A stretch of 9,070 nucleotides of DNA from Bryobacterales bacterium (lineage in GTDB: Bacteria; Acidobacteriota; Terriglobia; Bryobacterales; Bryobacteraceae), in assembly GCA_003132905.1 (NCBI GenBank), contig PKZC01000382.1, forward strand, positions 1-9,070. Direction: 5' to 3'. Numbering within the stretch: the stretch's first letter is position 1; each line of letters begins with the position of its first letter. The position numbers and the translations under genes were made by a program. Below, one piece after another: positions 1 to 7,276 of this stretch. The notes beneath the pieces are model-generated. The model did not search any database. It saw nothing but the letters and a program-made list of their open reading frames with translations, and had not been told where the DNA came from.

Positions 1-147
1 TTATAACCGGACGCCAGTGATCAACGAAGGTGCTTCCAGCGCGCCAACGATTCCAAAATAGATGAGCGCGGCGCCCGCAAGCAGCCGCAAGAGGAGGAGA
101 CCCACGCCGGGCCAACCACCAGCAAACGTCGAGAATAGCCGTTGCAA
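1..147 (-). CDS. Short DoxX-like membrane protein, apparently truncated
   Basis: The reading frame ends with a TAA at bases 3-1, so the stop is visible. I place the start at a TTG (147-145), preceded by GGGAG four bases upstream. This gives about 48 residues beginning LQRLFSTFAGGWPGVG and then one hydrophobic stretch (LLLLRLLAGAALIYFGIVGA). The frame can be extended to an ATG at 237, but the extra 30 residues look like translated spacer and would start inside the hairpin region after the regulator gene. From memory, acidobacterial proteins with this opening are DoxX-like proteins of roughly 130 residues with four membrane segments. Only the first segment is present here, so the gene is probably cut by a frameshift or early stop, with the rest beyond the window. 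It lies downstream of the response regulator on the same strand. The function is unknown and the family call is tentative. Confidence 0.45.
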   Translation of the reverse strand: MQRLFSTFAGGWPGVGLLLLRLLAGAALIYFGIVGALEAPSLITGVRL

Positions 148-213
148 AACACTCCCATTTACAGAGTATGAAATTCTCAACGTAATCGAAACGCGTGAAA
201 TTGGGACCCGGCT

Positions 214-231
214 ATCCCCCATTCGGGGGTC
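214..231 (-). terminator. G/C hairpin after the response regulator gene (weak terminator or attenuator)
   Basis: Five C's (216-220) and five G's (225-229) form a perfect 5-bp stem around a four-base loop, 18 bases beyond the regulator's stop codon. No T-run follows on either strand, so it is not a canonical intrinsic terminator. It could cause pausing, protect the 3' end of the kinase-regulator mRNA, or be chance. Confidence 0.3.
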
Positions 232-246
232 TTCCATTAACCCGCG

Positions 247-861
247 CTAGAGTTCGATAATTCCGCGTTTTACCGCTATCGTTACGGCATGGGTCCGGTC
301 GTTAGCGCCGAGCTTGGCGAGTATGTGCGAAATGTGGCTCTTGACGGTCTCCTCAGCAATGGAAAGCTGACCGGCGATCTCTTTGTTCGCGTTCCCGCCC
401 GCGATCAGCCGTAGCACCTCAATCTCGCGCGAGGACAGGGCGTCCTCCGCAGCATGTTCAACCAATTCGGCGGCCACGTCCGGGGGGATGCGCTTTTGGC
501 CGGCATGGACAGCGCGGATGGTGTCCAGCAGCTCTCTGCGCACGTGCCCCTTCAATATGTAGCCCCGCGCACCCGCTTTCAGAGCCCGTAACACCTGGAC
601 ATCGCCGGCGTAGGTCGTCAGGACAATGATTCGCGCATCGGGGAATTCGCCGCGAATGCCAATGATCGCCTCGATGCCATTCAGGGTAGGCATCTGGAGA
701 TCCATCAGCGTTACATCCGGCCGATGCAATCGGAACTTTTCGATCGCGTCCGTTCCGTTGGAGGCTTCCGCGACCAGCTTCATGTCGGATTCCGCGTTGA
801 CCAGCGCCGCGATTCCTTCGCGGAGCAGAGGATGGTCGTCCACCGCGAGAACCCCAATCAT
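247..861 (-). CDS. NarL/FixJ-family response regulator
   Basis: This is a 204-residue cytoplasmic transcription factor with the standard two-domain layout. The receiver domain spans about residues 1-120. It has the acidic pair D8-D9, the phosphoacceptor D54 (in TLMDLQMP), the switch residue T82 and the conserved K104. A LuxR-type helix-turn-helix follows at about 140-204, with LSSREIEVLRL, the NKEIAGQLSIAEETVKSH recognition region and a typical tail. All key residues are intact and the length is normal. The ATG at 861-859 overlaps the TGA of the upstream sensor kinase gene as ATGA, so the two are translationally coupled and almost certainly form a cognate pair. Phosphotransfer from the kinase's His806 to D54 would activate DNA binding. 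The target genes cannot be read from the sequence; the kinase operon and the divergent genes from 4038 are obvious candidates. Confidence 0.95.
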   Translation of the reverse strand: MIGVLAVDDHPLLREGIAALVNAESDMKLVAEASNGTDAIEKFRLHRPDVTLMDLQMPTLNGIEAIIGIRGEFPDARIIVLTTYAGDVQVLRALKAGARGYILKGHVRRELLDTIRAVHAGQKRIPPDVAAELVEHAAEDALSSREIEVLRLIAGGNANKEIAGQLSIAEETVKSHISHILAKLGANDRTHAVTIAVKRGIIEL

Positions 862-3800
862 GAGTTCGCCGCCTTCTTACGGAATAGCCCAAGAACGGTG
901 CGGCCCGGAGATGTCGTGTATGCAATTGAACCAGGGATGCTCAACTCGATCTCCGTGCCTGCGCCGATTCCAGTCCACACGTCCAGCTTCCCACCGATGC
1001 GTTTGGCGCGCTCGCGCATTCCAGGCAAACCGTAGTGGCCGGCACGTCCTTCTGCGACAGTTCCCGCATCCATGCCCTTTCCATCGTCCCGAATGCGCAA
1101 CTGAAACGAACTCTCGTTATACGTGATTTCCACTTCGATATACCGCGCCTGTGCGTGGCGGAAAGCATTTCGCACCGCCTCACGAGCAATTGCGTAGATC
1201 TCGTCGCGCAGGATCGGATGCAGATCCTGCGGCGGACCCTGCACCACCACATGGAACCTTACAGAATCGGACGACAGTTCCTCACCCAGGGCGGTCACCG
1301 CCTGCGCCAATTCGTTGGTGACCACTGTCGAGGCACGTAAACCCTGTATCGCATCCCGGCCTTCGCCGATAGCCTGCTCCGTCCGTTCGAGGGCTTCGTC
1401 GAGAGCTTGAACGGCCTCTTCGGGGCGCCGGAGGACTATGTTGCGAGCCGCTTGAAAACGGAACATCAGCCCATGAAAACTCTGCAGCAAGGTATCGTGC
1501 AGTTCGCGTGCGATGCGCGTGCGCTCACTGACGCGCTCTTCCAGGCGCGCGTTGAATTCCCGGGCGATCTGCAGCACGCGGTATCGATAGAGCGCCCAGA
1601 ACAATGCCAGAAAAGCAGCGGCGCAAGACACCTGGAACCAAAGCGTTTGATAGTACGTTGGGGCGACAGAAAAATCGAGAGAAGCGCCGGCTTCATTCCA
1701 GACGCCGCTGTTATTGCACGCCATTACGCTGAAGCGGTAATTCTTAGGCTTGAGATTGGTATAGAACGCCTGCCGGCGATTCCCCGCATCCTGCCATTCG
1801 CCATCGTAGCCTTCCAGTCTGTAGCGAAACAGCACCTTCTCCGGCGCAACCAGGCTGAGCGCCGTATAGTCGATTTCGAGGTCGCGGACCAGCGCCGGAA
1901 GGCGCAAACTCGCCTTTTCATCGGAGGGGACGTCGTAAGTCTGATGATTGGCGGTGACCTGCTCGATGCGCACCGGCGGCACAAGCCGGTTAAATGGAAG
2001 ATGGCGCGGATCGAGCACGCTGACGCCGTCCGATGGCAGGAACCATAATTGTCCACCCGCGGACTTGGCGGCGTGCGGTGAGTAGTAATCATAATCTTCA
2101 AGAGTCCTGACACCGTCGGAACTGTCCAAAACCTTGGCTTGGACGGTCGGCTTCGCGTCCTTATCTTTGTCCATCGCGGCGGCCCACGCGTCCAACTCAG
2201 AGCGCGCAATTCGCACTAAGCCGCAGGTCATGTATAGCCAGAACGAGTGGTCATTGTCCTCCAGCGTCCAATTAGTCGCATCACAGGGCAACCCGTTCTT
2301 GCTCGAAAGCGTGGCGAGGCGTCCGTTCTTCAGCCGGCTGAGCCCACCTTCGGTGGCCGCCCAAAGGGTTCCGTCGGGATCCGAGCGAAGGTCGTTCACT
2401 CGGCCCTGGCCCAACCCGTTCGAGGCTGAATAGGAGGCGCGAACCTGGCCGTCAGCGAAATAAACGATGCCGCCCCCATAAAATCCAACCCACGTGCCGT
2501 GCATTGCGGGACTAACGGCGAGGGATAGCGCGATGTCATTATGTCCCAGGCTAGTCCAAGGATACATTTGGACCCTGCCGTCATTTAGCAAATGAATGAG
2601 ACCGTGATCCTTGTTGGCGATCCATAGATCACCGGCTCCGTCCTCGGTAATGGAATACACTGGCCCGCCGGGGACATTCTTAACAGGGACGAACCGACCA
2701 TTCTCAAGGTAGCCGAACTCGCGCAGCGTCGATGCCCAGACTCGCCCCCGACTGTCTTGAAACAGAGATCCCGCGTAATTTCCATTGAGTAGCCCGAAGC
2801 TTGTAATCCGCCCGTTGTTCCATCGGTCTATACCGCGCCGAGTACTGAGCCAAATGCTGCCATCCCGATCCGGGAGAAACGACACGACGCTGGGACTCGA
2901 CAAACCCTGATTGTCGGAAAGCGTGGGGACGGCGAACTCGCGAAAACGGTCTAGCCCGCCATGGGTGCCCACCCAAAGACTGCCTTCACGATCCTCAAAG
3001 AGCGCCGAAACGTAATCGCTGGAGAGTCCATCGGCCTGTGCGAAAACGTCCGTCCTTCCCCTGTGGACACGCGCCAGGCCCGCGTCTGAAGTTCCGATCC
3101 ATAGATCCCCATCGCGATCGCGGAGCAGGCTCGAGACGGTGAAATGCTGCGCGGAATTTGGGATCGGATATGCCTCGATTTTCGTCCCAACGATTCGCCG
3201 GATGCCGGTGCGCGGGCCGAACAAGAGCGCGCCGTTATCGGCTTCAGCCAGACCTCGGATTCCCATGCCCGGCCCCGCTGCCGGATAGAATTCCGGAGGG
3301 CCAGGTTTCCATCGCCACAGTCCGTCCCGCACTCCCACCCAGAGATTGTGCCCGCGGTCTTCATACAGGCTGCGAATTCCGTTAACAAAACCTCCGTCCT
3401 CTCCATAGCACTCGACGCTGCCGCTGCCCTTGCGAATCGCGCACAGCTTTGCAGGGGGCGGAAACCCGTTCCCGCCGACCCATACCGTGCCCTCACTGTC
3501 CTCGATCATGGGAGCGCGAACAAACTGTCCGGCAAGCTCCGGGTACTGGGTTAGCTTCCCGTCCTTCCAGCTCGCAAGTCCTTTCGAGGTGCCGATCCAT
3601 AGAGTCCCGTCTCGCGCCGCGAGCAAGCTGAAAACGCTGTTGGAAGGCAAATGCTGCCCCTGCGGTGGCTGCCATGGCACAGTCCGGACGCCATCAAAGC
3701 GCAGCAGCCCGAATTCCGTCCCCAGCCATAGATAACCGTCCGGCGTCTGCGCAATCGAGCCGATGGTGCCCTTCACAAAGCCGTCCCGGACTCTCCATGC

Positions 3801-3914
3801 AGTGTGCGCGTACTCGCTGACGTCCAGCGCCGGATTCAACGCCAACGCGCATGGGCAGACTAGTGTGAGCAGGCCTAGGACGCAAACGGTTTGTTTCTTC
3901 CGATCACGGTCCAT
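858..3914 (-). CDS. Two-component sensor histidine kinase with a 14-repeat periplasmic propeller domain
   Basis: This 1018-residue inner-membrane sensor starts with a basic N-terminus and hydrophobic segment (residues 8-26) that export it. Residues 45-635 hold 14 Reg_prop repeats, seen as recurring 'DG.LW.GT..GL' motifs with hydrophobic-Trp pairs near 62, 105, 145, 191, 271, 313, 354, 392, 430, 475, 517, 558 and 623; the copy near 230 is degenerate. Fourteen repeats fit two seven-bladed propellers. A Y_Y_Y domain follows (about 672-750), then one membrane segment (757-776). The cytoplasmic kinase has a HisKA_3 box with phosphoacceptor H806 (ARELHDTLLQSFHGL) and a HATPase_c domain with N916, DDGKGMD (943-949) and GHYGLPGM (959-966). 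There is no HAMP, PAS or fused receiver. Related propeller sensors in Bacteroidetes bind oligosaccharides, but the ligand here is unknown. The gene overlaps its regulator by four bases. The ATG at 3914 has no clear ribosome binding site. Confidence 0.95.
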   Translation of the reverse strand: MDRDRKKQTVCVLGLLTLVCPCALALNPALDVSEYAHTAWRVRDGFVKGTIGSIAQTPDGYLWLGTEFGLLRFDGVRTVPWQPPQGQHLPSNSVFSLLAARDGTLWIGTSKGLASWKDGKLTQYPELAGQFVRAPMIEDSEGTVWVGGNGFPPPAKLCAIRKGSGSVECYGEDGGFVNGIRSLYEDRGHNLWVGVRDGLWRWKPGPPEFYPAAGPGMGIRGLAEADNGALLFGPRTGIRRIVGTKIEAYPIPNSAQHFTVSSLLRDRDGDLWIGTSDAGLARVHRGRTDVFAQADGLSSDYVSALFEDREGSLWVGTHGGLDRFREFAVPTLSDNQGLSSPSVVSFLPDRDGSIWLSTRRGIDRWNNGRITSFGLLNGNYAGSLFQDSRGRVWASTLREFGYLENGRFVPVKNVPGGPVYSITEDGAGDLWIANKDHGLIHLLNDGRVQMYPWTSLGHNDIALSLAVSPAMHGTWVGFYGGGIVYFADGQVRASYSASNGLGQGRVNDLRSDPDGTLWAATEGGLSRLKNGRLATLSSKNGLPCDATNWTLEDNDHSFWLYMTCGLVRIARSELDAWAAAMDKDKDAKPTVQAKVLDSSDGVRTLEDYDYYSPHAAKSAGGQLWFLPSDGVSVLDPRHLPFNRLVPPVRIEQVTANHQTYDVPSDEKASLRLPALVRDLEIDYTALSLVAPEKVLFRYRLEGYDGEWQDAGNRRQAFYTNLKPKNYRFSVMACNNSGVWNEAGASLDFSVAPTYYQTLWFQVSCAAAFLALFWALYRYRVLQIAREFNARLEERVSERTRIARELHDTLLQSFHGLMFRFQAARNIVLRRPEEAVQALDEALERTEQAIGEGRDAIQGLRASTVVTNELAQAVTALGEELSSDSVRFHVVVQGPPQDLHPILRDEIYAIAREAVRNAFRHAQARYIEVEITYNESSFQLRIRDDGKGMDAGTVAEGRAGHYGLPGMRERAKRIGGKLDVWTGIGAGTEIELSIPGSIAYTTSPGRTVLGLFRKKAANS

Positions 3915-3923
3915 GTGAGATAT

Positions 3924-3929
3924 ATTATC
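3924..3929 (-). promoter_or_regulatory. Possible -10 box of the sensor kinase operon
   Basis: On the minus strand GATAAT (five of six matches to TATAAT) lies nine bases before the kinase ATG. A transcript started from it would have almost no leader, which would fit the lack of a Shine-Dalgarno sequence. A 17-base spacer puts the -35 region inside the heptamer repeat (ATTCTG), a poor match. This is pattern matching only. Confidence 0.25.
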
Positions 3930-3939
3930 CCGCTTCCTA

Positions 3940-3981
3940 CAGAAGTCAGAATTCAGAAGTCAGAATTCAGAAGCCAGATGT
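3940..3981. repeat. Tandem heptamer repeat, six units, between divergent genes
   Basis: Six consecutive 7-base units read CAGAAGT, CAGAATT, CAGAAGT, CAGAATT, CAGAAGC and CAGATGT. The first four alternate strictly, giving a higher-order 14-base period; the last two have drifted. The array sits between the divergent kinase and the 4038 gene, and covers the place where the kinase's -35 element would fall. It resembles the short heptamer repeats scattered through intergenic DNA in cyanobacteria. I believe similar CAGAATT/CAGAAGT arrays occur in acidobacterial genomes, but I cannot check that here. Whether it has a role in regulation is unknown. Confidence 0.85.
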
Positions 3982-4014
3982 ACTATCCCTATTTCTGATC
4001 GCGCGCCGTTCTCG

Positions 4015-4020
4015 TAGAAT
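4015..4020 (+). promoter_or_regulatory. Possible -10 box for the 4038-6115 gene pair
   Basis: TAGAAT matches five of six positions of TATAAT and lies 17 bases before the ATG at 4038. The corresponding -35 region (about 3992-3998, TTTCTGA) is poor. If it is real, transcription starts near 4027. That would exclude the TTG at 4020 as the start and favour the ATG at 4038, which has AAGACGG just upstream. Confidence 0.25.
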
Positions 4021-4037
4021 TGAAAAGACGGTTTCTG

Positions 4038-5024
4038 ATGAACTATCGATCTATCGCTTTGTTCATCGCAGCAGCTATGATATTGGCTCCGCTGCGTACT
4101 GCGGCTCAAACCATTACTTCAAAGCGGACTCCTCCACGAACTGCTGACGGCCGGCCTGATTTTCAGGGGATATGGGACAACGCCACGCTCACGCCCTTTG
4201 AACGACCCACGGAACTTGAAGGAAAGGAATTTTTCACCGCAGCAGAGGCGGCTGAATTCACCAGAGCGGCTCTGAAGCGCGCGAATCGCGATCGTCGTGG
4301 TGCAACCCCCCAGGAAGATGTGGAGGCCTCGTATAACGAAGCCTGGATGGACCGCGGGAGCAAAATTTTTCCCAACCTCCGCACTTCCCTTGTCGTGGAC
4401 CCCGCGAACGGACGAGTGCCTCCTTTAACTACCGGGGCGCGCGAAGCAGCCGCCGTCCGCGCAGCGGTTCAGCAGCGGCGTCCTGAAGGTCCGGAAGATC
4501 TCGAATTGTGGACCCGTTGCATTCTAGGGCGGACCTCCGGCCCTCCTATGATTCCGGGTGCGTACAACAACAACTATCAGTTTGTCCAGACTCGCGATAC
4601 CATCGCGATTGACGCTGAGATGATACACGAGGTGCGCATTATCCCGCTGCTCACGCAGGGTAAGACTCGCCCACATATCTCATCAGCCATCCGCCTATGG
4701 ATGGGTGATTCAGTTGGACACTGGGAAGGCGACACGCTGGTGGTGGACACCACCAATTTCACGGACAAGACTCACTTTCATGGATCGGACCGCAACCTGC
4801 ATGTGATCGAGCGATTTACCCTCACGGGTCGGGATACTCTCCGGTATCGGTTCACCATAGATGACCCTACCGCGTTTACCAGGACGTGGACTGGCGAGAT
4901 CATTATGAGCAGGGCTCCCGGACCCCTCTACGAATACGCTTGTCACGAGACTAATTACTCGCTCCCGGATATACTCGCCGGCGCTCGCGCCGAAGAGAAC
5001 CAAAACAATCCGAAAACCCAGTGA
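4038..5024 (+). CDS. Secreted protein of the acidobacterial 'PDFQGIWDN' type, function unknown
   Basis: A 328-residue exported protein. I chose the ATG at 4038 because it starts a clean signal peptide (MNYRSIALFIAAAMILAP, cleavage near TAA|QT) and has a purine-rich AAGACGG before it. An in-frame TTG at 4020 lacks one. The mature protein opens with the hallmark GRPDFQGIWDN (residues 38-48). It later has YNNNYQFVQ (176-184), a basic/aromatic block GHWEGDTLVVDTTNFT (227-242), and FTIDDP and YEYACHE near the end. I know these motifs from a family very abundant in Acidobacteria and some Proteobacteria, often beside PQQ-type or sugar-related genes. No catalytic role is established that I can name. 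The TGA stop overlaps the GTG of the lactonase gene, so the two are co-translated. A remnant of a second family member lies at 7140-7274. Confidence 0.85.
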   Translation: MNYRSIALFIAAAMILAPLRTAAQTITSKRTPPRTADGRPDFQGIWDNATLTPFERPTELEGKEFFTAAEAAEFTRAALKRANRDRRGATPQEDVEASYNEAWMDRGSKIFPNLRTSLVVDPANGRVPPLTTGAREAAAVRAAVQQRRPEGPEDLELWTRCILGRTSGPPMIPGAYNNNYQFVQTRDTIAIDAEMIHEVRIIPLLTQGKTRPHISSAIRLWMGDSVGHWEGDTLVVDTTNFTDKTHFHGSDRNLHVIERFTLTGRDTLRYRFTIDDPTAFTRTWTGEIIMSRAPGPLYEYACHETNYSLPDILAGARAEENQNNPKTQ

Positions 5025-6115
5025 GGAGAGCGATCCAGTGGAGTGGAAGCGTGGCTCTTTTCTGCGCGATTTGCTCGGCGCAGACGGAGCGGCTGTTCAT
5101 CGGCACCTATACCAATACAGACGCGCACAGCCGCGGGATCTATTCCGCGCTCTTTGACCCGAACACGGGGCAGCTCAGCGAACTGACTCCGGCGGCGGCA
5201 ACAGCGAACCCATCTTTCCTTGCGCGGCACCCTTCGCGCCCTTTTCTGTATGCGGTGAATGAAGAGCGCGAGGGTTCGGTGAGCAGTTTCGCTATTGGCC
5301 GCGAGGGGGGACTGAAGTTTCTTGGCAAGTCTTCCACGGGCGGGGCGGCACCGTGTCATCTCATCGTGGACCGCAGCGGAAAGTGGCTGCTGGCGGCCAA
5401 CTACGATGGCGGCAATCTTGCCGTGTTGCCGATACTGCCGGATGGAAGGGCGGGCCAGGCGAAGGTGATTGCGTTTCATGGATCGGGGCCGAACCCGCGT
5501 CAGAAGGAGCCGCATCCGCATGAGATCGTGGAACTGGCAGGCAATCTGGTTCTCGTGCCTGACTTGGGAACGGACCGCATCGCGCGGTATCGTTTGAATC
5601 CGGAAGATGGAACGCTTGCTCCGGCCGATCCCGCGGAAATCCGTCTGCCGCCGGGATCGGGCCCGCGCCACTTGGCCGTCTCGGCGGATGGAACGAAGCT
5701 CTACGTTGCAAGCGAACTGACGAACACCGTGACCGTGTTTTCCGAAAGCCGCATGGTCCAAACCGTCTCACTTCTCGCGCCTCACGTTGAAGGAGGGAAC
5801 GCGGCGGCGGAAATTGCGATCCATCCGAACGGGCGATATCTCTACGCGTCCGTTCGGGGCGCGGATAACATCGTTGTATTCGCGATCGATCCCGGCACCG
5901 GGTTGCTGACACAGAGGGGCGCCGTGCGCACAGGGGCCAGTCCCCGCTTCTTTATGATTGACGCGAGCCGCAAGTGGCTGCTGGCTGCGGGGCAGGTTTC
6001 CAACACGATCACGATCTTTGGAATCGATTCAGCCACGGGGATGCTGTCTCCGAAACAGAACCCGGTTAACGTCCCCGCTCCGGTATTTATCGGGGCTTAT
6101 CGGAGCTCGAAGTAG
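5021..6115 (+). CDS. Secreted lactonase-family seven-bladed beta-propeller protein
   Basis: A 364-residue protein of the lactonase family (Pfam Lactonase, the 6-phosphogluconolactonase Pgl fold). It starts at GTG 5021, which overlaps the previous gene's TGA as GTGA. No good ribosome binding site precedes it, so coupling to the upstream gene is likely; a GTG at 5051 with GGAG upstream is a possible alternative. A signal peptide (residues 1-20, cleavage CSA|QT) predicts export. The family signatures are all present: LFIGTYTN (25-32), PCHL (111-114), the His-rich EPHPHEIV (163-170), GPRHLAVS (214-221) and AAAEIAIHPNGRYLY (261-275). Cytoplasmic members hydrolyse 6-phosphogluconolactone. An exported version more likely acts on another sugar lactone, or none, so I avoid calling it Pgl. 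Its 3' end overlaps the convergent mutarotase-like gene by 19 bases. Length and motifs look intact. Confidence 0.9.
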   Translation: MRRAIQWSGSVALFCAICSAQTERLFIGTYTNTDAHSRGIYSALFDPNTGQLSELTPAAATANPSFLARHPSRPFLYAVNEEREGSVSSFAIGREGGLKFLGKSSTGGAAPCHLIVDRSGKWLLAANYDGGNLAVLPILPDGRAGQAKVIAFHGSGPNPRQKEPHPHEIVELAGNLVLVPDLGTDRIARYRLNPEDGTLAPADPAEIRLPPGSGPRHLAVSADGTKLYVASELTNTVTVFSESRMVQTVSLLAPHVEGGNAAAEIAIHPNGRYLYASVRGADNIVVFAIDPGTGLLTQRGAVRTGASPRFFMIDASRKWLLAAGQVSNTITIFGIDSATGMLSPKQNPVNVPAPVFIGAYRSSK

Positions 6116-7106
6116 GTATATTTCATGCTCCACGAGAACTCTTCACCGGGAGCGGCATGAATCTTCACTAACGGCTCAACCGCGAGCACCGCGCGGATCG
6201 ACCACAGAGATTCACTCTCTAACGGACGATCGCCAGTGATTCGCAGACCCGCGTGGCTGCGATTGTTTTCGATGCGCACGTCGTAATCTTTGGGGTCGGT
6301 ACCGAAGCCTTCTATGGGGGTGGCGACCCGGTCCTGGTTGATCAGAAGTTTTCTGTAAACGATCTGGTTCCCGCGAATTTCGGCGAGCGCGGCGTCCGGA
6401 GGACGGTGCGACTGAATGGCGAACGGCACGGTGATGGTGTAGTCCGGCCCGGGTGCAGCTCCATCAATGCGCAGGAAATTGTGATTATAGACGTTCGTAT
6501 CGATCGGCTTCGGTCCGGTGTTTCTGAGCCTGTGCCTGATGGTCATCTCGTTCTTCGAAACAGAGACCGTTTTGCGGTAGACATAGCCGTACCCGGATTG
6601 TGGATCAGTGAGGCTTTGTGTGAACTCGATGGACTGGGCTGTCTTTTGAACCGCCCAAGTTCCGCCATCAACGAGTTCATACAAGCGAAACTGGTCGTAC
6701 TCGGAATCGGCTGGCTTGCGCAGCGCGCCAACGCCGATTTTGACAAAAGTACCGCCCGCTTTCGCCTCGTTAATCCGAGTGGTTGATTCGCCCCGGTGAT
6801 AAATTCCTCGGCCGGACCGACGGCCGCCGTACACGGGCTCGCCACAATATCAGCGCCATCGTAAGTGAAGTCGCGGACACTCGGATCGACCCTCTGGAAC
6901 CAGGGACCGTAATATTCATGGCCACGATAGATGAGGCTGTCGATCATTCCGGACCAATCGAAACGGGAGGCGCGATAGAAGCCGGTCCTGGCGTCGGGAA
7001 GATAGAGCTTGACCTGCAGATCGCCGCTGGAGATTTCCGCCGACGGATATTCCGCCGCGCAAAGCGATGCAGCCGCAAGGCACGCTGCGAGGCCAATTCG
7101 AATCAT
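6097..7106 (-). pseudogene. Secreted galactose-mutarotase-like protein, broken by a one-base frameshift
   Basis: Two minus-strand frames together encode one protein of about 336 residues. The first (7106 to about 6771) has a signal peptide (MIRIGLAACLAAASLCAAEY) and runs through TGFYRASRFDWSGMI and GHEYYGPWF to PAEEF and PLGL. The second (about 6771 to 6097) continues with NEAKAGGTFVKIGVG, YDQFRLYELVDGG, YGYVYRKTVSV, YNHNFLRIDG and the C-terminus. Joining LGL to NEAK restores the order I expect for this family and needs one extra base near 6771, so one base seems to be deleted. No slippery heptamer is visible, which argues against programmed shifting. The fold looks like the aldose-epimerase/galactose-mutarotase superfamily; the acidobacterial homologues I recall are uncharacterised. 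The first frame can be opened to 7163, but that part belongs to another gene's remnant, so ATG 7106 is preferred. A sequencing error is the alternative explanation. Confidence 0.8.
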
Positions 7107-7139
7107 CGCTAACACTATATTACCGTCAGGCCGGGATCG

Positions 7140-7274
7140 ATTCTCAATGGTGAATCGACACAAAAGCGTTCGATCGTCAATGCGGCTGAAGCGTTCGAAG
7201 ACGTGCAGATTCTCGGTCGATCCACGAATCCAGGTCGCGGCGGTGAAATTAGACGTGTCGACGACGAGCGTGCT
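7140..7274 (-). pseudogene. 45-codon remnant of a second 'PDFQGIWDN'-family gene
   Basis: Translated on the minus strand, this stretch reads STLVVDTSNFT ... GSTENLHVFERFS ... RFTIEN. It aligns without gaps to residues 232-276 of the protein encoded at 4038-5024 (DTLVVDTTNFT ... GSDRNLHVIERFT ... RFTIDD). I count 25 identities in 45 positions by hand. There is no stop inside, but both ends of the gene are missing: no signal peptide, no GRPDFQG motif and no YACHE end. The upstream break falls two bases from the stop codon (7279-7277) of the neighbouring membrane-protein gene. The downstream break merges in frame into the leader of the mutarotase-like gene. It is therefore a fossil of a paralogue, and its frame explains why the next gene appears to have an over-long start. 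Confidence 0.8.
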
Positions 7275-7276
7275 TT

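Noticed and set aside
1407..2048. Plus-strand open frame of 213 codons inside the sensor kinase
   Set aside because: It is antisense to the conserved HisKA_3, membrane and Y_Y_Y coding region and has no family features.
4955..5761. Minus-strand open frame of 268 codons opposite the lactonase gene
   Set aside because: It is Arg-rich with no recognisable domain and lies antisense to a well-supported lactonase gene in GC-rich DNA, where long shadow frames are common.
6766..6776. Programmed -1 ribosomal frameshift in the mutarotase-like gene
   Set aside because: A -1 slip at TTA would give the right product, but there is no X XXY YYZ slippery heptamer and I saw no convincing downstream structure.
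6253..6786. Plus-strand open frame of 177 codons opposite the mutarotase-like gene
   Set aside because: The opposite strand carries clear family motifs. This frame is a shadow that looks good only because the true gene is frameshifted.
7107..7163. Longer N-terminus for the mutarotase-like gene starting at TTG 7163
   Set aside because: Part of the extra residues (CRFTIEN) belong to the remnant of another gene, and they would precede a normal signal peptide that starts at 7106.
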